A stretch of 64,000 bases of DNA from DATFTE01 sp963802575 (GCA_963802575.1 CAWDJF010000003.1:226039-290038); one strand, 5' to 3'; positions 7,453-16,765 are shown, counted from the stretch's first letter. Program-made: numbers and translations. Notes: generated from the letters alone by a model not told the origin.

Positions 7453-9340
7453 GAATTGGATCTCCTGAAGCATTTTGCGGAGCGCGCCCGATGCCCGCGC
7501 CGCGCTGGGCGATGTTAGGAATCGTAACCGGCAAGTGTCCGCGAATTGCAATTTCCCCAAACAAAGCTTTGACCGCGCTCACTTCCGATACCGTCGCGTT
7601 CGAGAACGCACAAACATAATTCTGGATCGCGGGAAAGTTCTCCGCGATATACGGGTTGCCCATGGCCACGACGACGGTCTTCTCGGCAGCGTGGTCGAGA
7701 ATCTTCTGCAACAGCGTCGCGGGAGCATCGGGCACCGCGACGGAGTTCGTCAAGCCTGCATCGGTCTTCAATGCTTTCCCCGCTGTAGGGACGACGTAGA
7801 CGGCCGCCACCACCGCTTTCGCTTGCTCGACGGCCGCCATCACCTGATCTGACATCGGCGCGGCCATCCGGGGATCGACATAAAGCACGTTAACGTCGGG
7901 TACTCGTCCGTGAATCTGCCGTTCCAGCATGCGTCCGGCCTCGGTGCGCACGTCGTCCGAAAAAATAATCGTGACCAGGGAATTGTGCGCCTCGTCCACA
8001 TGTTGATACGGAAGATCGGCCTTCACAGTTCCCGATTGTTTCATCAGGGGTATCACCTTGCCGTTGTCACGAACCAGGGTGATGGCATCGTCGGCGATTT
8101 GCTGGCCTTTGGCGAGATTTTCGGGCTTGCCGATTTCGCTTGGAAGCGCATCGATGTTGACCAATCGGGATTTCTGTAATCCCAGCGCGGCCTTTGCTTG
8201 CAATATCTTGAGGACGGAGACGTCAAGCCGGGCGGCCGAGATTTCATGGTCGCGCACCGCTTGCATCATGGCCCGATAGGCTGCGTCGAGATCGGCGGGG
8301 AGAATGAGGACGTCGTTCCCTGCTTTGAAGGCGTCGACGGAGGCGCGTCCGGGCGCTTGGGAGTAGATGCGCGTCAGTCCGGCCATGTCGAGGGCGTCGG
8401 TCACCGCGATACCGTGAAAGTCGAGTTGCTTGCGAAGCAGGTCCGTCATAACCGACGGTGACGTGGTGGCCACGCGGTTGGGGTCGGGCTCGAGCGCAGG
8501 GATAGTAACGTGCGCCGTCATTACGGCATCGACTCCGGCAGCAATGGCTTTGCGGAACGGTGCGAGTTCCGTCGACTGGAGGCGCGCCATATCTCCGTTA
8601 ACCTGCGCAAGGCCGAGGTGCGAATCAGTCGCGGTGTCTCCGTGGCCGGGAAAGTGTTTGGCGGTAGTCATCATGCCATCGCGATGAGCTCCGCGAATGT
8701 AGGCGGCAACGAGATCGCCAACCTGCTGAGGGTCTTCTCCAAACGAGCGCGTATTGATGATGGGATTGGCCGGATTGGAATTCACGTCGGCATCAGGGAA
8801 GAAGTTCCAGTGCACCCCGATGGCGCGGGCTTCGAGGGCGGTGATGCGTCCGAAATCTTCGGCATACTCGGTTTTTCCCGCGGCGCCGAATGCCATGGCG
8901 TGCGGAAAGACTGTGGCTCCGTGCAAGCGCATAGAGACGCCGCGCTCAAAATCGGCAGCGACCAGCAGCGGAAGCTTGGAATCCTGCTGCAGGCGGTTCA
9001 GCAGTGTCGCAGCTTCATAGGGCTCGTTCTTGTAGAGAAACGGGCCCTCGGCGTGGACGGTCATAGCGAGGCATCCGATGTGATATTTGCGGATGGTCTC
9101 GCGGAGCTGCAGATACTCGGGGTTATCGACGTTGAGGAATTCGGCGCGCACCCAGATCATGAAGAGCTGTCCGACTTTCTCCTCCGGCGACATGCGATGA
9201 AGTGTCTTCTCGGCCCAGCGCTGGCCATCGTGATCCAGGTGGATATTGCTGGAAGATGGAAACTTTTCTTTTTCTTTGCCGAAGGCGGGGGACAGGAAAA
9301 GTCCGATGCACAGGAAAAAAGAGACGGCGGTGCGGAGCAT
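7442..9340 (-). CDS. Exported glycoside hydrolase family 3 (beta-N-acetylhexosaminidase-like)
   Basis: 632 residues with a signal peptide (MLRTAVSFFLCIGLFLSPAFG). KHFPGHGDTATDSHLGL is the NagZ-type loop with the His/Asp dyad typical of GH3 N-acetylglucosaminidases, and TDALDMAGL holds the expected nucleophile aspartate. The region after about residue 400 forms the second GH3 domain, absent from short cytosolic NagZ. The likely substrate is peptidoglycan or chitin fragments outside the cytoplasm. The gene starts below a 52-bp tandem repeat and runs into the lipoprotein gene. Confidence 0.9.
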   Translation of the reverse strand: MLRTAVSFFLCIGLFLSPAFGKEKEKFPSSSNIHLDHDGQRWAEKTLHRMSPEEKVGQLFMIWVRAEFLNVDNPEYLQLRETIRKYHIGCLAMTVHAEGPFLYKNEPYEAATLLNRLQQDSKLPLLVAADFERGVSMRLHGATVFPHAMAFGAAGKTEYAEDFGRITALEARAIGVHWNFFPDADVNSNPANPIINTRSFGEDPQQVGDLVAAYIRGAHRDGMMTTAKHFPGHGDTATDSHLGLAQVNGDMARLQSTELAPFRKAIAAGVDAVMTAHVTIPALEPDPNRVATTSPSVMTDLLRKQLDFHGIAVTDALDMAGLTRIYSQAPGRASVDAFKAGNDVLILPADLDAAYRAMMQAVRDHEISAARLDVSVLKILQAKAALGLQKSRLVNIDALPSEIGKPENLAKGQQIADDAITLVRDNGKVIPLMKQSGTVKADLPYQHVDEAHNSLVTIIFSDDVRTEAGRMLERQIHGRVPDVNVLYVDPRMAAPMSDQVMAAVEQAKAVVAAVYVVPTAGKALKTDAGLTNSVAVPDAPATLLQKILDHAAEKTVVVAMGNPYIAENFPAIQNYVCAFSNATVSEVSAVKALFGEIAIRGHLPVTIPNIAQRGAGIGRAPQNASGDPIHAH

Positions 9341-9402
9341 GCGCCGACGATAGCAGAAGCTGGAGTCGAGGTTAAGGGTGGCGTACTGAGACTGACACTA
9401 GT

Positions 9403-9632
9403 TTCAAAAATAGGCTTCGGGGAAGGCGAGGTTTCAGACTCTGCGTAAAAGAGCACAGGTTCATAAACCGGGAAGGGCAGGCCTTCTGAGTCTGCGGAAA
9501 GAGCACCAGGTTCGTAGAATCCGTAAGGGCAGGGCTTCAAAGGCTGCGTGAAAGAGCACCAGGTTCGTAGAATCCGTAAGGGCACGGCTTCAAAGGCTGC
9601 GTGAAAAAGCGCCGGATTCAAAAATCGGGAAG
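9403..9632. repeat. Tandem array of about 52 bp units
   Basis: Four to five units of 51-53 bp, each containing CTGCGTGAAAGAGCACCAGG followed by a TTCGTAGAATCCGTAAGGGC-like stretch; anchor positions are 9441, 9492, 9544 and 9597. Units three and four are nearly identical and the outer ones have drifted. The last unit merges with a GGCACGAG...CTCGTGCC palindrome. The array lies directly upstream of the GH3 gene. There are no spacers, so it is not CRISPR. Confidence 0.85.
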
Positions 9633-9696
9633 GGCACGAGTTCCACTCGTGCCGCTACAGCGTGAAAACAAGTTTGCGCTTTAGCGCCTGAGGTGT
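9633..9696. repeat. REP-like palindrome, CTGAGGT family copy 1
   Basis: GGCACGAG and CTCGTGCC arms (9633-9653) are followed by GCGCTTTAGCGCCTGAGGT. A second copy with the same order (GGCACGGCTTTAGCCATGCC, then TTTAGCTTCTGAGGT) lies at 9951-10013. Confidence 0.6.
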
Positions 9697-9709
9697 GCTT
9701 TTCGTCGCC

Positions 9710-9838
9710 TCAAAAGTCGTCTTCGTCGTCCGGCTCAGGTTCGTTTGGGCAGGCTCCTGTAATTCTCCACGCAGCGATGAGTACCCAGGCCAAAGCGCAC
9801 CCCACGATCGAAGTGATGAAAATGGAATAGGGGGACAT
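9710..9838 (-). CDS. Small single-pass membrane protein with acidic tail
   Basis: 42 residues: one hydrophobic helix (IFITSIVGCALAWVLIAAW) then a short tail ending EPEPDDEDDF. The helix followed by a strongly acidic end looks like a real small membrane protein rather than random sequence. There is no clear ribosome-binding site and no neighbour to suggest a role. The call rests on composition only. Confidence 0.4.
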   Translation of the reverse strand: MSPYSIFITSIVGCALAWVLIAAWRITGACPNEPEPDDEDDF

Positions 9839-9950
9839 GGTGATCGAAGCAGTTGACGCCAATTCAGCCCATGCGGGCAGTGATCGCGCTCACGGGTCCG
9901 TGTGACATCAGATCAGGACTGACAAGCTATCGAATAGATCGCTTTTGGGT

Positions 9951-10013
9951 GGGGCACGGCTTTAGCCATGCCGATGGAGCCAAAAAAATTGGGCTTTAGC
10001 TTCTGAGGTATCC
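9951..10013. repeat. REP-like palindrome, CTGAGGT family copy 2
   Basis: GGCACGGCTTTAGCCATGCC (hairpin) followed by TTTAGCTTCTGAGGT, the same order as at 9633-9696. It lies just after the miaA stop. The stretch from 9839 to 10031 holds no gene that I can see. Confidence 0.55.
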
Positions 10014-10031
10014 CATGGCTTACTGCTTCGG

Positions 10032-10970
10032 TCATTGTGAGATGGGTTCTGATTTCTGGACAGCTTCCACTGCACGATTCTGAATAATCTCTTCGTCTCC
10101 GAAACCTTCTAGCCACAGAACGTCCCGTTCGCGGCGAAACCACGTCATCTGCCGCTTGGCATAGTTGCGATGGGCCTGCTGGGCGGCGGCGATGGCTGCT
10201 TCGCGAGTGATTTCTCCGCGCAGAAATTGAACTGCCTGACGATATCCCAGCGCGCTCAGCGGCCATGCACGTTCGCCGTACTTCTCGAGCAGAGCTTTCG
10301 TCTCCTCAATCAAGCCGGAGTCGAACATGCGGGCCGCGCGCTGGTTAATCCGGTCATAGAGGGCCGAGCGTTCAGGATTCAAGCCGAGGCGCAATACCCG
10401 GAACCCGGTCAGCGGATCTCTTCCTTGCTTCCACATCTCGGTCATCTTCTGGCGCGAAGCCAGGCAGACTTCGATGGCGCGAATGACCTTGGGCGTGTCG
10501 TTGGCGTGAATTCTTTTGGCGGCCGCCGGGTCGAGGCGCGCCAGGATCGCATGTAGGTGCGCTCCACCTTTCTGCTGCCCTCGCTGTCGCAAACGTTCGC
10601 GGAGTTCTTCCGACCGTTGCGGACCGGGGAACAAGCCATCGAGCAACGCGCGTAGATAAAGGCCGGTTCCTCCGACGACGATCGGCAGGTTCCCGCGTTC
10701 CTTGATCTGGTCGAGGGTCTCGCGGGCAAGTCGGGCGTATTCACCTGCGGTGATGTGTCCCGCGGGGTCGACGAAATCCAGCAGATGATGAGGAGCTTGC
10801 GCGCGTTCTGCGGCGGTAGGCTTGGCGGTGCCGATCTCAAACTCGCGGAACATGGCGACGGAATCGCAGTTCACGATTTCGCCGTGAAAACGAGAGGCTA
10901 ACGAGAGCGACAACGCCGTCTTCCCACTCGCCGTCGGGCCCAGCACGACAACCAGCAGTGGCTCGGCCAC
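10032..10970 (-). CDS. miaA: tRNA dimethylallyltransferase
   Basis: 312 residues from the GTG at 10970, or 323 from ATG 11003. Adds a dimethylallyl group to A37 of tRNAs reading UNN codons. GPTASGKTALSLSLA is the P-loop, NCDSVAMFREFEIGTAKPT carries the DSxQ-like substrate loop, and VVGGTGLYLRALLDGLF is the MiaA signature. I prefer the GTG because the small upstream gene ends in TGACGGTG, with its stop 2 bp before that start, a spacing typical of coupled translation. It sits in no obvious RNA-modification cluster. Confidence 0.93.
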   Translation of the reverse strand: MAEPLLVVVLGPTASGKTALSLSLASRFHGEIVNCDSVAMFREFEIGTAKPTAAERAQAPHHLLDFVDPAGHITAGEYARLARETLDQIKERGNLPIVVGGTGLYLRALLDGLFPGPQRSEELRERLRQRGQQKGGAHLHAILARLDPAAAKRIHANDTPKVIRAIEVCLASRQKMTEMWKQGRDPLTGFRVLRLGLNPERSALYDRINQRAARMFDSGLIEETKALLEKYGERAWPLSALGYRQAVQFLRGEITREAAIAAAQQAHRNYAKRQMTWFRRERDVLWLEGFGDEEIIQNRAVEAVQKSEPISQ

Positions 10971-10972
10971 CG

Positions 10973-11137
10973 TCAGCGCGCGCCCCAGGGGATGTGATGC
11001 CAATAACGGGCGAGGGTGATCACCAGAATCAGAAGAGCGATGACGATCAGGCCCGTCGCTTCGAGAGTGTAGATGTGCGGCGCCTGGTGATGAGGCGTTT
11101 CGGGCTCAGGCTGCCGCTTTGGTCCGGCTGCGGGCAC
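10973..11137 (-). CDS. Small membrane protein upstream of miaA
   Basis: 54 residues from a GTG start. A proline-rich N-terminus with several histidines is followed by one transmembrane helix (TGLIVIALLILVITLARYW) and a short basic end. The stop codon is 2 bp from the GTG start of miaA. The hydrophobic stretch is clearer than chance would give, but the start is non-ATG and no ribosome-binding site is obvious. Confidence 0.4.
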   Translation of the reverse strand: MPAAGPKRQPEPETPHHQAPHIYTLEATGLIVIALLILVITLARYWHHIPWGAR

Positions 11138-11184
11138 GGGAACATTGTAGCTCCGATCGGATGCTAAACTACGCTTCGCTCGCC

Positions 11185-12012
11185 ATGTCGACGCCGCAAG
11201 CCAGTCCCGCCGGACGCGTTATTCGCTTTGGAGTCTTCGAAGCCGACCTGAGTGCCGCCGAACTCCGCAAGAGCGGTGTGCGCATCCGCCTGCAGGAGCA
11301 GCCCTTCCAGCTTCTGGCGTATCTGCTGGAGCATCCGGGAGAAGTGGTTTCGCGCGAGGATCTGCGCCAGCGCCTTTGGCCTAGTGACACCTTCGTCGAT
11401 TTCGATCACAGCTTGAATACGGCGGTGAATAAGTTACGCGAGGCCCTGGGCGATTCGGCATCGAGCCCGCGCTATGTAGAGACGCTGGCGCGGAAGGGGT
11501 ACCGATTCGTGGCGCCGGTGCAGTCGCCGGAACCAGCCCCCGTGGCCACCCCGGGTTTGCCTTCCACCGACCATCCTGAGCTGGAGGTTCCTCTTCCCAA
11601 TCGCAGGTTGATGCGTGGGTTGTTCGGGCTAATACAGATCATGTATCTAATTTTTTATTTGTCGGCACTGTTTCATCTACCCGACCTCGATCGCATCACG
11701 GAAAGTTTTCTTCCCGGCTGGAGGTCGTCTGCTGTTTTCGTAGCGGTGATCGTGACCGCTGGCGTGGGAATCATCCTGCGCTGTTACCTTCTGTCGGCGG
11801 TAAGCTTCGATTACGGGCGGCTGCGGGAAAACTTCGAGCGGCTGTTTCTGGCGATTCTGGCTTTGGACCAATTATGGGCGGTTTCCCCATTTCTCATCAC
11901 CGAAATGATTGGATTCGGAGCGGCGTTTGCCGCGACCGCGGCGCTGCTTTACGTTCCGTTCGCCGAGCGAACCCTCCTGCGGATGGCCTACCCCAAGGTC
12001 CGCAACCGCTAA
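11185..12012 (+). CDS. Membrane-anchored winged-helix transcription regulator (CadC/ToxR-like)
   Basis: 275 residues from ATG 11185 (an in-frame ATG lies at 11161). Residues 10-110 form an OmpR/PhoB-type winged helix: IRFGVFEADLSAAELRKSG, then LLEHPGEVVSREDLRQRLWP, and the DNA-recognition end SPRYVETLARKGYRFVAPV. After a proline-rich linker come four to five hydrophobic helices, the last two near the C-terminus (AAFAATAALLYVPF). In CadC/ToxR proteins the same N-terminal domain sits on a membrane sensor; acidobacteria have many variants. No cognate kinase or obvious target is adjacent, although the DUF4097 gene follows on the same strand. Confidence 0.85.
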   Translation: MSTPQASPAGRVIRFGVFEADLSAAELRKSGVRIRLQEQPFQLLAYLLEHPGEVVSREDLRQRLWPSDTFVDFDHSLNTAVNKLREALGDSASSPRYVETLARKGYRFVAPVQSPEPAPVATPGLPSTDHPELEVPLPNRRLMRGLFGLIQIMYLIFYLSALFHLPDLDRITESFLPGWRSSAVFVAVIVTAGVGIILRCYLLSAVSFDYGRLRENFERLFLAILALDQLWAVSPFLITEMIGFGAAFAATAALLYVPFAERTLLRMAYPKVRNR

Positions 12013-12098
12013 ACATCCGGGAACTTTGCTCACGGATCATCCGTACTAACGTCTGACACTCCGGGGTTGAGGTGCGCCCGCCCGGACCAGGAGGAACT

Positions 12099-12903
12099 AT
12101 GCGACGTTTTACCTTCGCTATGATCGGTCTCATGCTCACGATCGCTCCTTCGGTCCGCGCCGACGAGTGGTCCAAAACTTTCACCTTGAGCGGCAAGCCG
12201 GAACTGCGGGTTGAAACCTCCGATGCCAATATACACGTCGAGACCTGGGATCAGAACACCATCGAAGCCCGGGTGACGCACCGTGCGCTGGAAGATCGGC
12301 GACAAAGGCATCACCATTCTCGATCACCAGACCGGAGACTCGATAGAGCTCGAGATCCGCTTTCCTCATCGCAATCTCGTCTTCCAGGTGGGCGAGCGCC
12401 GAGTGGACATCGAAATTCATATGCCGCGCGAGGGCAAGCTTAACCTGCATACCGGAGATGGCGACATCCGCCTAAGCAAATTCAAAGGCGCCATGGACCT
12501 GGAAACCAGCGACGGTTCACAGGAAATCGCCGAAGTGGATGGATCGCTGCGAGCGCGGTCGGGAGACGGAAATGTGAAGGTAGATGGTCGTTTCGACACG
12601 CTTGAACTCAGCACCGGGGACGGTCGCATCGAAGCGCGCACGCTTCCGGGGTCCGCGCTGGCTTCGAGTTGGGACCTGCACACCGGCGACGGCAGCGTAA
12701 CCCTGCAAATCCCTGAGTCGCTCAGCGCCGATGTCGACCTGCATACCGGCGATGGCCACATTACCCTCGACTTGCCAGTAACCGTGCAAGGCCAGATCGG
12801 CGAGAAAACGATACGCGGCAAGCTGAACGGCGGAGGCAACTCGCTGCGCGTCCACACCGGAGATGGATCGATCCGGCTGGAGAAATCGTCCGCCTCGCTA
12901 TAA
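12099..12903 (+). CDS. DUF4097-type beta-repeat protein, frame broken once
   Basis: About 267 residues if the frame is restored. The start ATG 12099 follows a strong AGGAGG site and begins a signal peptide (MRRFTFAMIGLMLTIAPSV). Frame one is good up to ETWDQNTIEARVT; frame two resumes with WKIGDKGITILDHQTGD and runs through repeated 'xxTGDGxI' strands (LHTGDGDIRL, LSTGDGRIEA, LHTGDGHITL, VHTGDGSIRL), the right-handed beta-helix pattern of DUF4097. The span is 3n+1 bases. Removing one base in ACGCACCGTG (about 12277-12285) joins the frames. Function unknown; related proteins are often near anti-sigma factors. Confidence 0.8.
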
Positions 12904-12992
12904 CTGTTAGCGGACCGGCGAGGGCGTTCGTCTCTTTTGTGTATCGTTGCCGAGACCTTGTATTCTGGTTCGCCCTTTAAGGACAACTCAAC

Positions 12993-15011
12993 ATGCGCTC
13001 CCTGTCATTCGTCTGTCTCGCTCTGGCCTTCTCGCTTACTGCCGCTGTCGCGCAAGACACTCCGAAACACCTTCCCGTTCTCGACGTTACGTCAATGGAT
13101 AAGAGCATCGATCCCTGCACGGATTTTTACACTTACTCGTGCGGCGGCTGGATGAAGCAGAACCCAATTCCACCCGACCAGACCAGTTGGACGGTGGACT
13201 CGAAGCTGGAAGACGACAACAAGCTCATCTTGCGTGACGTGCTGGAGACAGCCGCGAAAACCGACACGAATCGCGACGCGACCAATCAGAAGATCGGAGA
13301 CTATTACGCCGCCTGCATGGACGAGAAGGCGATCGACGCCGCCGGAGCCAAGCCGCTGCAACCTGCTCTCGACCGCATTGCGGCGTTGCATTCGAAGGAC
13401 GAACTGGCTGAGGTGGCCGCTCAGTTGGTGAATGCAAATATTCTCTTTAGTTTTGGATCCAATCAGGATTACAAGAATTCCAGCGAGGTGATCGCCGAGA
13501 CTGATCAGGGTGGACTGGGATTGCCCGACCGCGATTACTACTTCAAAGACGATCCCAAGTCAGTCGAACTACGGAAAGCCTATGTGGCCCACGTCGCGAA
13601 AATGTTCGAGTTACTGGGCGACAAGCCTGCTGACGCCCAGAGAGAGGCGGAAACAGTTCTGCGCATCGAGACCGCGCTGGCCAAAGCCTCGCTCACCCGC
13701 GTGGAGCGGCGCGATCCCCAGCGGCTCTATCACCGCATGCCGCTCCACCAACTTGAGACCCTCAGCCCGGCGTTTTCCTGGAGCGTCTACATGACCAAAG
13801 TCGGCTTGCCGTCGGTCGACTCTTTGAACGTGGCGACTCCCGAGTTTTTCAAGGCGATGAATGAGGAGATCAAGGCGGAGCCGCTGGATAACTGGAAGGC
13901 CTACTTGCGCTGGCATCTGGCCAATGAGAATGCGGAGTTTCTCGCCGCCTCTTTCGTGAACGAAGATTTTGCGTTTTTCGGGAAGACGCTGCGCGGGCAG
14001 CAGGAACTCGAACCGCGTTGGAAGCGCTGCGTCGGCTATGTCGACAACGATCTCGGAGAGGCGCTGGGCAAGGCTTTCGTGGAACGAACCTTCAGTCCCG
14101 AGGCGAAAGCGCGGGCGCTGGTCATGGTCCATCAGATCGAAGCGGCCATGGAGCAGGACATCAATTCGCTTTCCTGGATGACTCCGGTGACCAAGCAGCA
14201 TGCCCTTGAGAAGCTTCACTCCGTGGCCAATAAGATAGGCTATCCCGACAAGTGGAGGGACTACAGTTCGCTCACCGTTGTTCGCGATGACGAAATGGGG
14301 AACGTGCTTCGCGCCCGTATTTTCGAATTCAACCGGCAACTGGCAAAGATTGGCAAGCCGGTCGATCGCGGCGAGTGGCAGATGACACCGCCGACCGTGA
14401 ACGCGTATTACGATCCGCAGAAGAATGACATCAACTTCCCGGCCGGCATTTTGCAGCCGCCGTTTTTCGATCCCAAGTCCGACGATGCGCCGAATTACGG
14501 CGACACCGGCGCTACTATCGGACACGAACTGACCCACGGGTTCGACGACGAAGGCCGCCAGTTCGACGCGCAAGGCAATCTGCGCGACTGGTGGACCGCG
14601 GACGACGCCAAGCAATTTACCCAGCGGGCCGAGTGCATCTCGAACCAGTATTCGCAGTATGTCATCGTCGATGACATCAAGATCAACGGCAAACTCACGC
14701 TAGGCGAAGATGTCGCGGACCTGGGCGGCATCCTTCTGGCCTATGCGGCGTGGCAAGACCAGACCAAGAATCAGCGGCTCGAACCGCTCGAGGGATTCAC
14801 TCCCGACCAGCGTTTCTTCATCGGCTACGCGCAGGACTGGTGTGGCAACATCCGGGACGAGAGCAAACGCTTGAGCGCGACCGTCAACCCGCATTCGCCG
14901 GATAAATATCGAGCCAATGGCGTGGTGTCGAACGTGCCGCAGTTTCAGCAGGCGTTCCAGTGCAAGACGGGAGCGCCCATGGCTCCGGCGAATCGCTGCC
15001 GCGTGTGGTAA
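12993..15011 (+). CDS. M13 family zinc metallopeptidase (neprilysin/PepO-like)
   Basis: 672 residues with a signal peptide (MRSLSFVCLALAFSLTAAVA). IDPCTDFYTYSCGGWMKQN is the typical M13 N-terminus. NAYYDPQKNDINFPAGILQ lies in the active domain, IGHELTHGFDDEGRQFD is the HExxH zinc site, and GEDVADLGG gives the third zinc ligand (GExxAD). M13 enzymes cut peptides on the outside of the cell. Length is normal. The gene stands alone and is convergent with gatA, with only 3 bp between the stops. Confidence 0.95.
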   Translation: MRSLSFVCLALAFSLTAAVAQDTPKHLPVLDVTSMDKSIDPCTDFYTYSCGGWMKQNPIPPDQTSWTVDSKLEDDNKLILRDVLETAAKTDTNRDATNQKIGDYYAACMDEKAIDAAGAKPLQPALDRIAALHSKDELAEVAAQLVNANILFSFGSNQDYKNSSEVIAETDQGGLGLPDRDYYFKDDPKSVELRKAYVAHVAKMFELLGDKPADAQREAETVLRIETALAKASLTRVERRDPQRLYHRMPLHQLETLSPAFSWSVYMTKVGLPSVDSLNVATPEFFKAMNEEIKAEPLDNWKAYLRWHLANENAEFLAASFVNEDFAFFGKTLRGQQELEPRWKRCVGYVDNDLGEALGKAFVERTFSPEAKARALVMVHQIEAAMEQDINSLSWMTPVTKQHALEKLHSVANKIGYPDKWRDYSSLTVVRDDEMGNVLRARIFEFNRQLAKIGKPVDRGEWQMTPPTVNAYYDPQKNDINFPAGILQPPFFDPKSDDAPNYGDTGATIGHELTHGFDDEGRQFDAQGNLRDWWTADDAKQFTQRAECISNQYSQYVIVDDIKINGKLTLGEDVADLGGILLAYAAWQDQTKNQRLEPLEGFTPDQRFFIGYAQDWCGNIRDESKRLSATVNPHSPDKYRANGVVSNVPQFQQAFQCKTGAPMAPANRCRVW

Positions 15012-15014
15012 GAG

Positions 15015-16449
15015 TTATCTAGCCTGCTCGTAGCTGTGAGCAATGCGCAGGATGGTTGACTCGTCGAAATGCTTGCCCAGAATTTGCAATCCGATAGGAA
15101 GCTTCTCCCTGGTCTCTCCGCAGGGCACGGAGATTCCCGGAATGCCCGCCAGATCCGCAGTCACTGTATATATGTCGGCGAGATACATGGCGAGTGGATC
15201 GTCCACTTTCTCTCCTAGACGGAAAGCAGCGGTGGGACTGGTCGGTGTCACAATCACATCGACTTTCAGGAATGCCTTCTCGAAATCGCGGGTCAGCAGC
15301 GTGCGCACTTTCTGCGCTTTCAGATAGTACGCGTCGTAATAACCGGCGCTCAGCGCGTACGTTCCCAGCATGATGCGGCGCTTCACTTCCGGCCCGAAAC
15401 CCTGATCGCGCGTGCGCCGGTACATCTCCGAAAGCGTGCGCGCGTCTTGGGCGCGATAGCCGTAGCGGACTCCATCGAAACGTGCAAGATTCGACGAGGC
15501 TTCTGCCGTCGCAACAATGTAGTAAGTCGGGATTGCGTACTGGGTGTGCGGCAGCGAGACTTCGACAATCTCACATCCCAGGCTGGCGAGCTTTTGAATC
15601 GCGGCTTCCACCGATCTGGCGAACTTCGTGGTCGAGTCCTTCTCCGAAATATTCTTGGGCGACGCCAATCTTCAATCCCCGAATCGGCTTTTCCAGTTCC
15701 GCAACATAGTCGGGTACCGGGACGTCGGCGGAAGTGGCGTCCATGAGATCGCGCCCGGCGATGGTGCGCAGAACGATGGCGGCGTCTTTTACTGACTTAG
15801 TAAGTGGGCCGATGTGATCGAGCGACGAGGCGAAGGCGATCAACCCGTAGCGCGAGACGCGTCCGTAAGTCGGCATCAGTCCGACAACACCGCAGAACGA
15901 TGCGGGCTGGCGAATCGAACCGCCGGTGTCGGATCCAAGCGCCGCCACAGCCATGTCGGCAGCGACGGCTGCGGCTGAACCTCCTGAAGATCCCCCAGGC
16001 ACGCGAGAAAGATCGCGCGGATTATGCACGGGATGCCACGCCGAGTTCTCGTTCGACGAGCCCATAGCGAATTCGTCGCAATTCAGTTTGCCGAGGATGA
16101 CGGCTCCGGCCGCTTCCAATCGTGCCACGGCGGTGCAGTCGTAAGGAGGAATGTAGTTGCCGAGTATCTTCGACCCCGCCGTGGTGCGCACCCCTTGTGT
16201 CGACAAGACATCTTTGATGCCAACCGGAACTCCGCCCAGCGGCGGCAGAGGCTTGCCCTCGCTGGCTAGGCGGTCCATGCGGTCGGCTTGGGCGAGGGCG
16301 CGGTCTTTGCACAGAGTGAGGTAGGCGCCGATTTGAGGATCGTCGTTCTGGATTTTTGCGTAATGAGCTTCGGTGAGCGACAGCGAGGTCATCGTGCGCG
16401 ACTGAATCGCGGAGCGGGCGGCGTCGATGGTGAGAGACGTCGGGTCCAT
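15015..16449 (-). CDS. gatA: Aspartyl/glutamyl-tRNA amidotransferase subunit A, frame broken once
   Basis: 477 residues after joining two frames. GatA releases ammonia from glutamine so that GatB can convert Glu-tRNA(Gln) or Asp-tRNA(Asn). The amidase signature is complete: GVPVGIKDVLSTQGVRTTAGS, then VPGGSSGGSAAAVAADM with the Ser-cisSer-Lys triad, and ALGSDTGGSIRQPA. The first frame ends after DHEVRQ; the second continues SVEAAIQKLASLGCEIVEV. The span is 3n+1 bases and dropping one A in CGCCAGATCGGTG (about 15613-15625) restores it. gatC lies 10 bp upstream; gatB is not in the window. As GatCAB is usually essential, a sequence error is likelier than a dead gene. Confidence 0.9.
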
Positions 16450-16459
16450 CGGCTGGAGA

Positions 16460-16765
16460 TTATTTCTCAATCACCTTTGGCACTTTGAAGAACGTGCCGT
16501 CGGAATCCGGTGCATTCGCGAGCGCAACTTCGTGCGGCAGAGACTCGCGCAGGCCGTGCAGGATATCTTCGCGCGTGGCGTCGTTGCCGGAACGATGGGC
16601 CACCTGCGCCATCGGCTCAACCCCCGACGTATCCAACTGGTTGAGACGATCGATGTATTCGAGAATGGAATTCAGATCTCGCACCATGCGCGGGCGCTCG
16701 GCCTCGGTGAGCTCGAGGTTCGCCAGATCGGCGACGTAGGTGACATCTTTGTCAGTGACTTTCAT
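16460..16765 (-). CDS. gatC: Aspartyl/glutamyl-tRNA amidotransferase subunit C
   Basis: 101 residues. GatC is a small scaffold wrapped around GatA. VTYVADLANLELTEAE and LNSILEYIDRLNQLDTSGVEP are the conserved segments of the family, and the length is normal. Its start overlaps the end of the DciA-like gene by 4 bp (ATGA), and it is followed by gatA after 10 bp, so the order dciA-gatC-gatA is a tight operon. Confidence 0.94.
   Translation of the reverse strand: MKVTDKDVTYVADLANLELTEAERPRMVRDLNSILEYIDRLNQLDTSGVEPMAQVAHRSGNDATREDILHGLRESLPHEVALANAPDSDGTFFKVPKVIEK

Noticed and set aside
8510..9448. A 312-codon open frame on the forward strand
   Set aside because: It lies fully opposite the GH3 gene, which has a signal peptide and catalytic motifs. 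High GC favours long antisense frames.
9157..9621. Reverse open frame across the tandem repeat (154 codons)
   Set aside because: It is a translation of the 52-bp units running into the GH3 gene in another frame; the repeated peptide has no sensible composition.
9403..9632. Possible CRISPR array
   Set aside because: The units are contiguous 51-53 bp repeats without unique spacers, and no cas gene is in the window.
12270..12290. Programmed ribosomal frameshift in the DUF4097 gene
   Set aside because: No slippery heptamer or downstream pseudoknot is visible, and four other genes show the same single-base change, so a sequence error is more likely.
13611..14615. A 334-codon open frame on the reverse strand
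   Set aside because: Antisense to the M13 peptidase with its HExxH motif; no family feature of its own.
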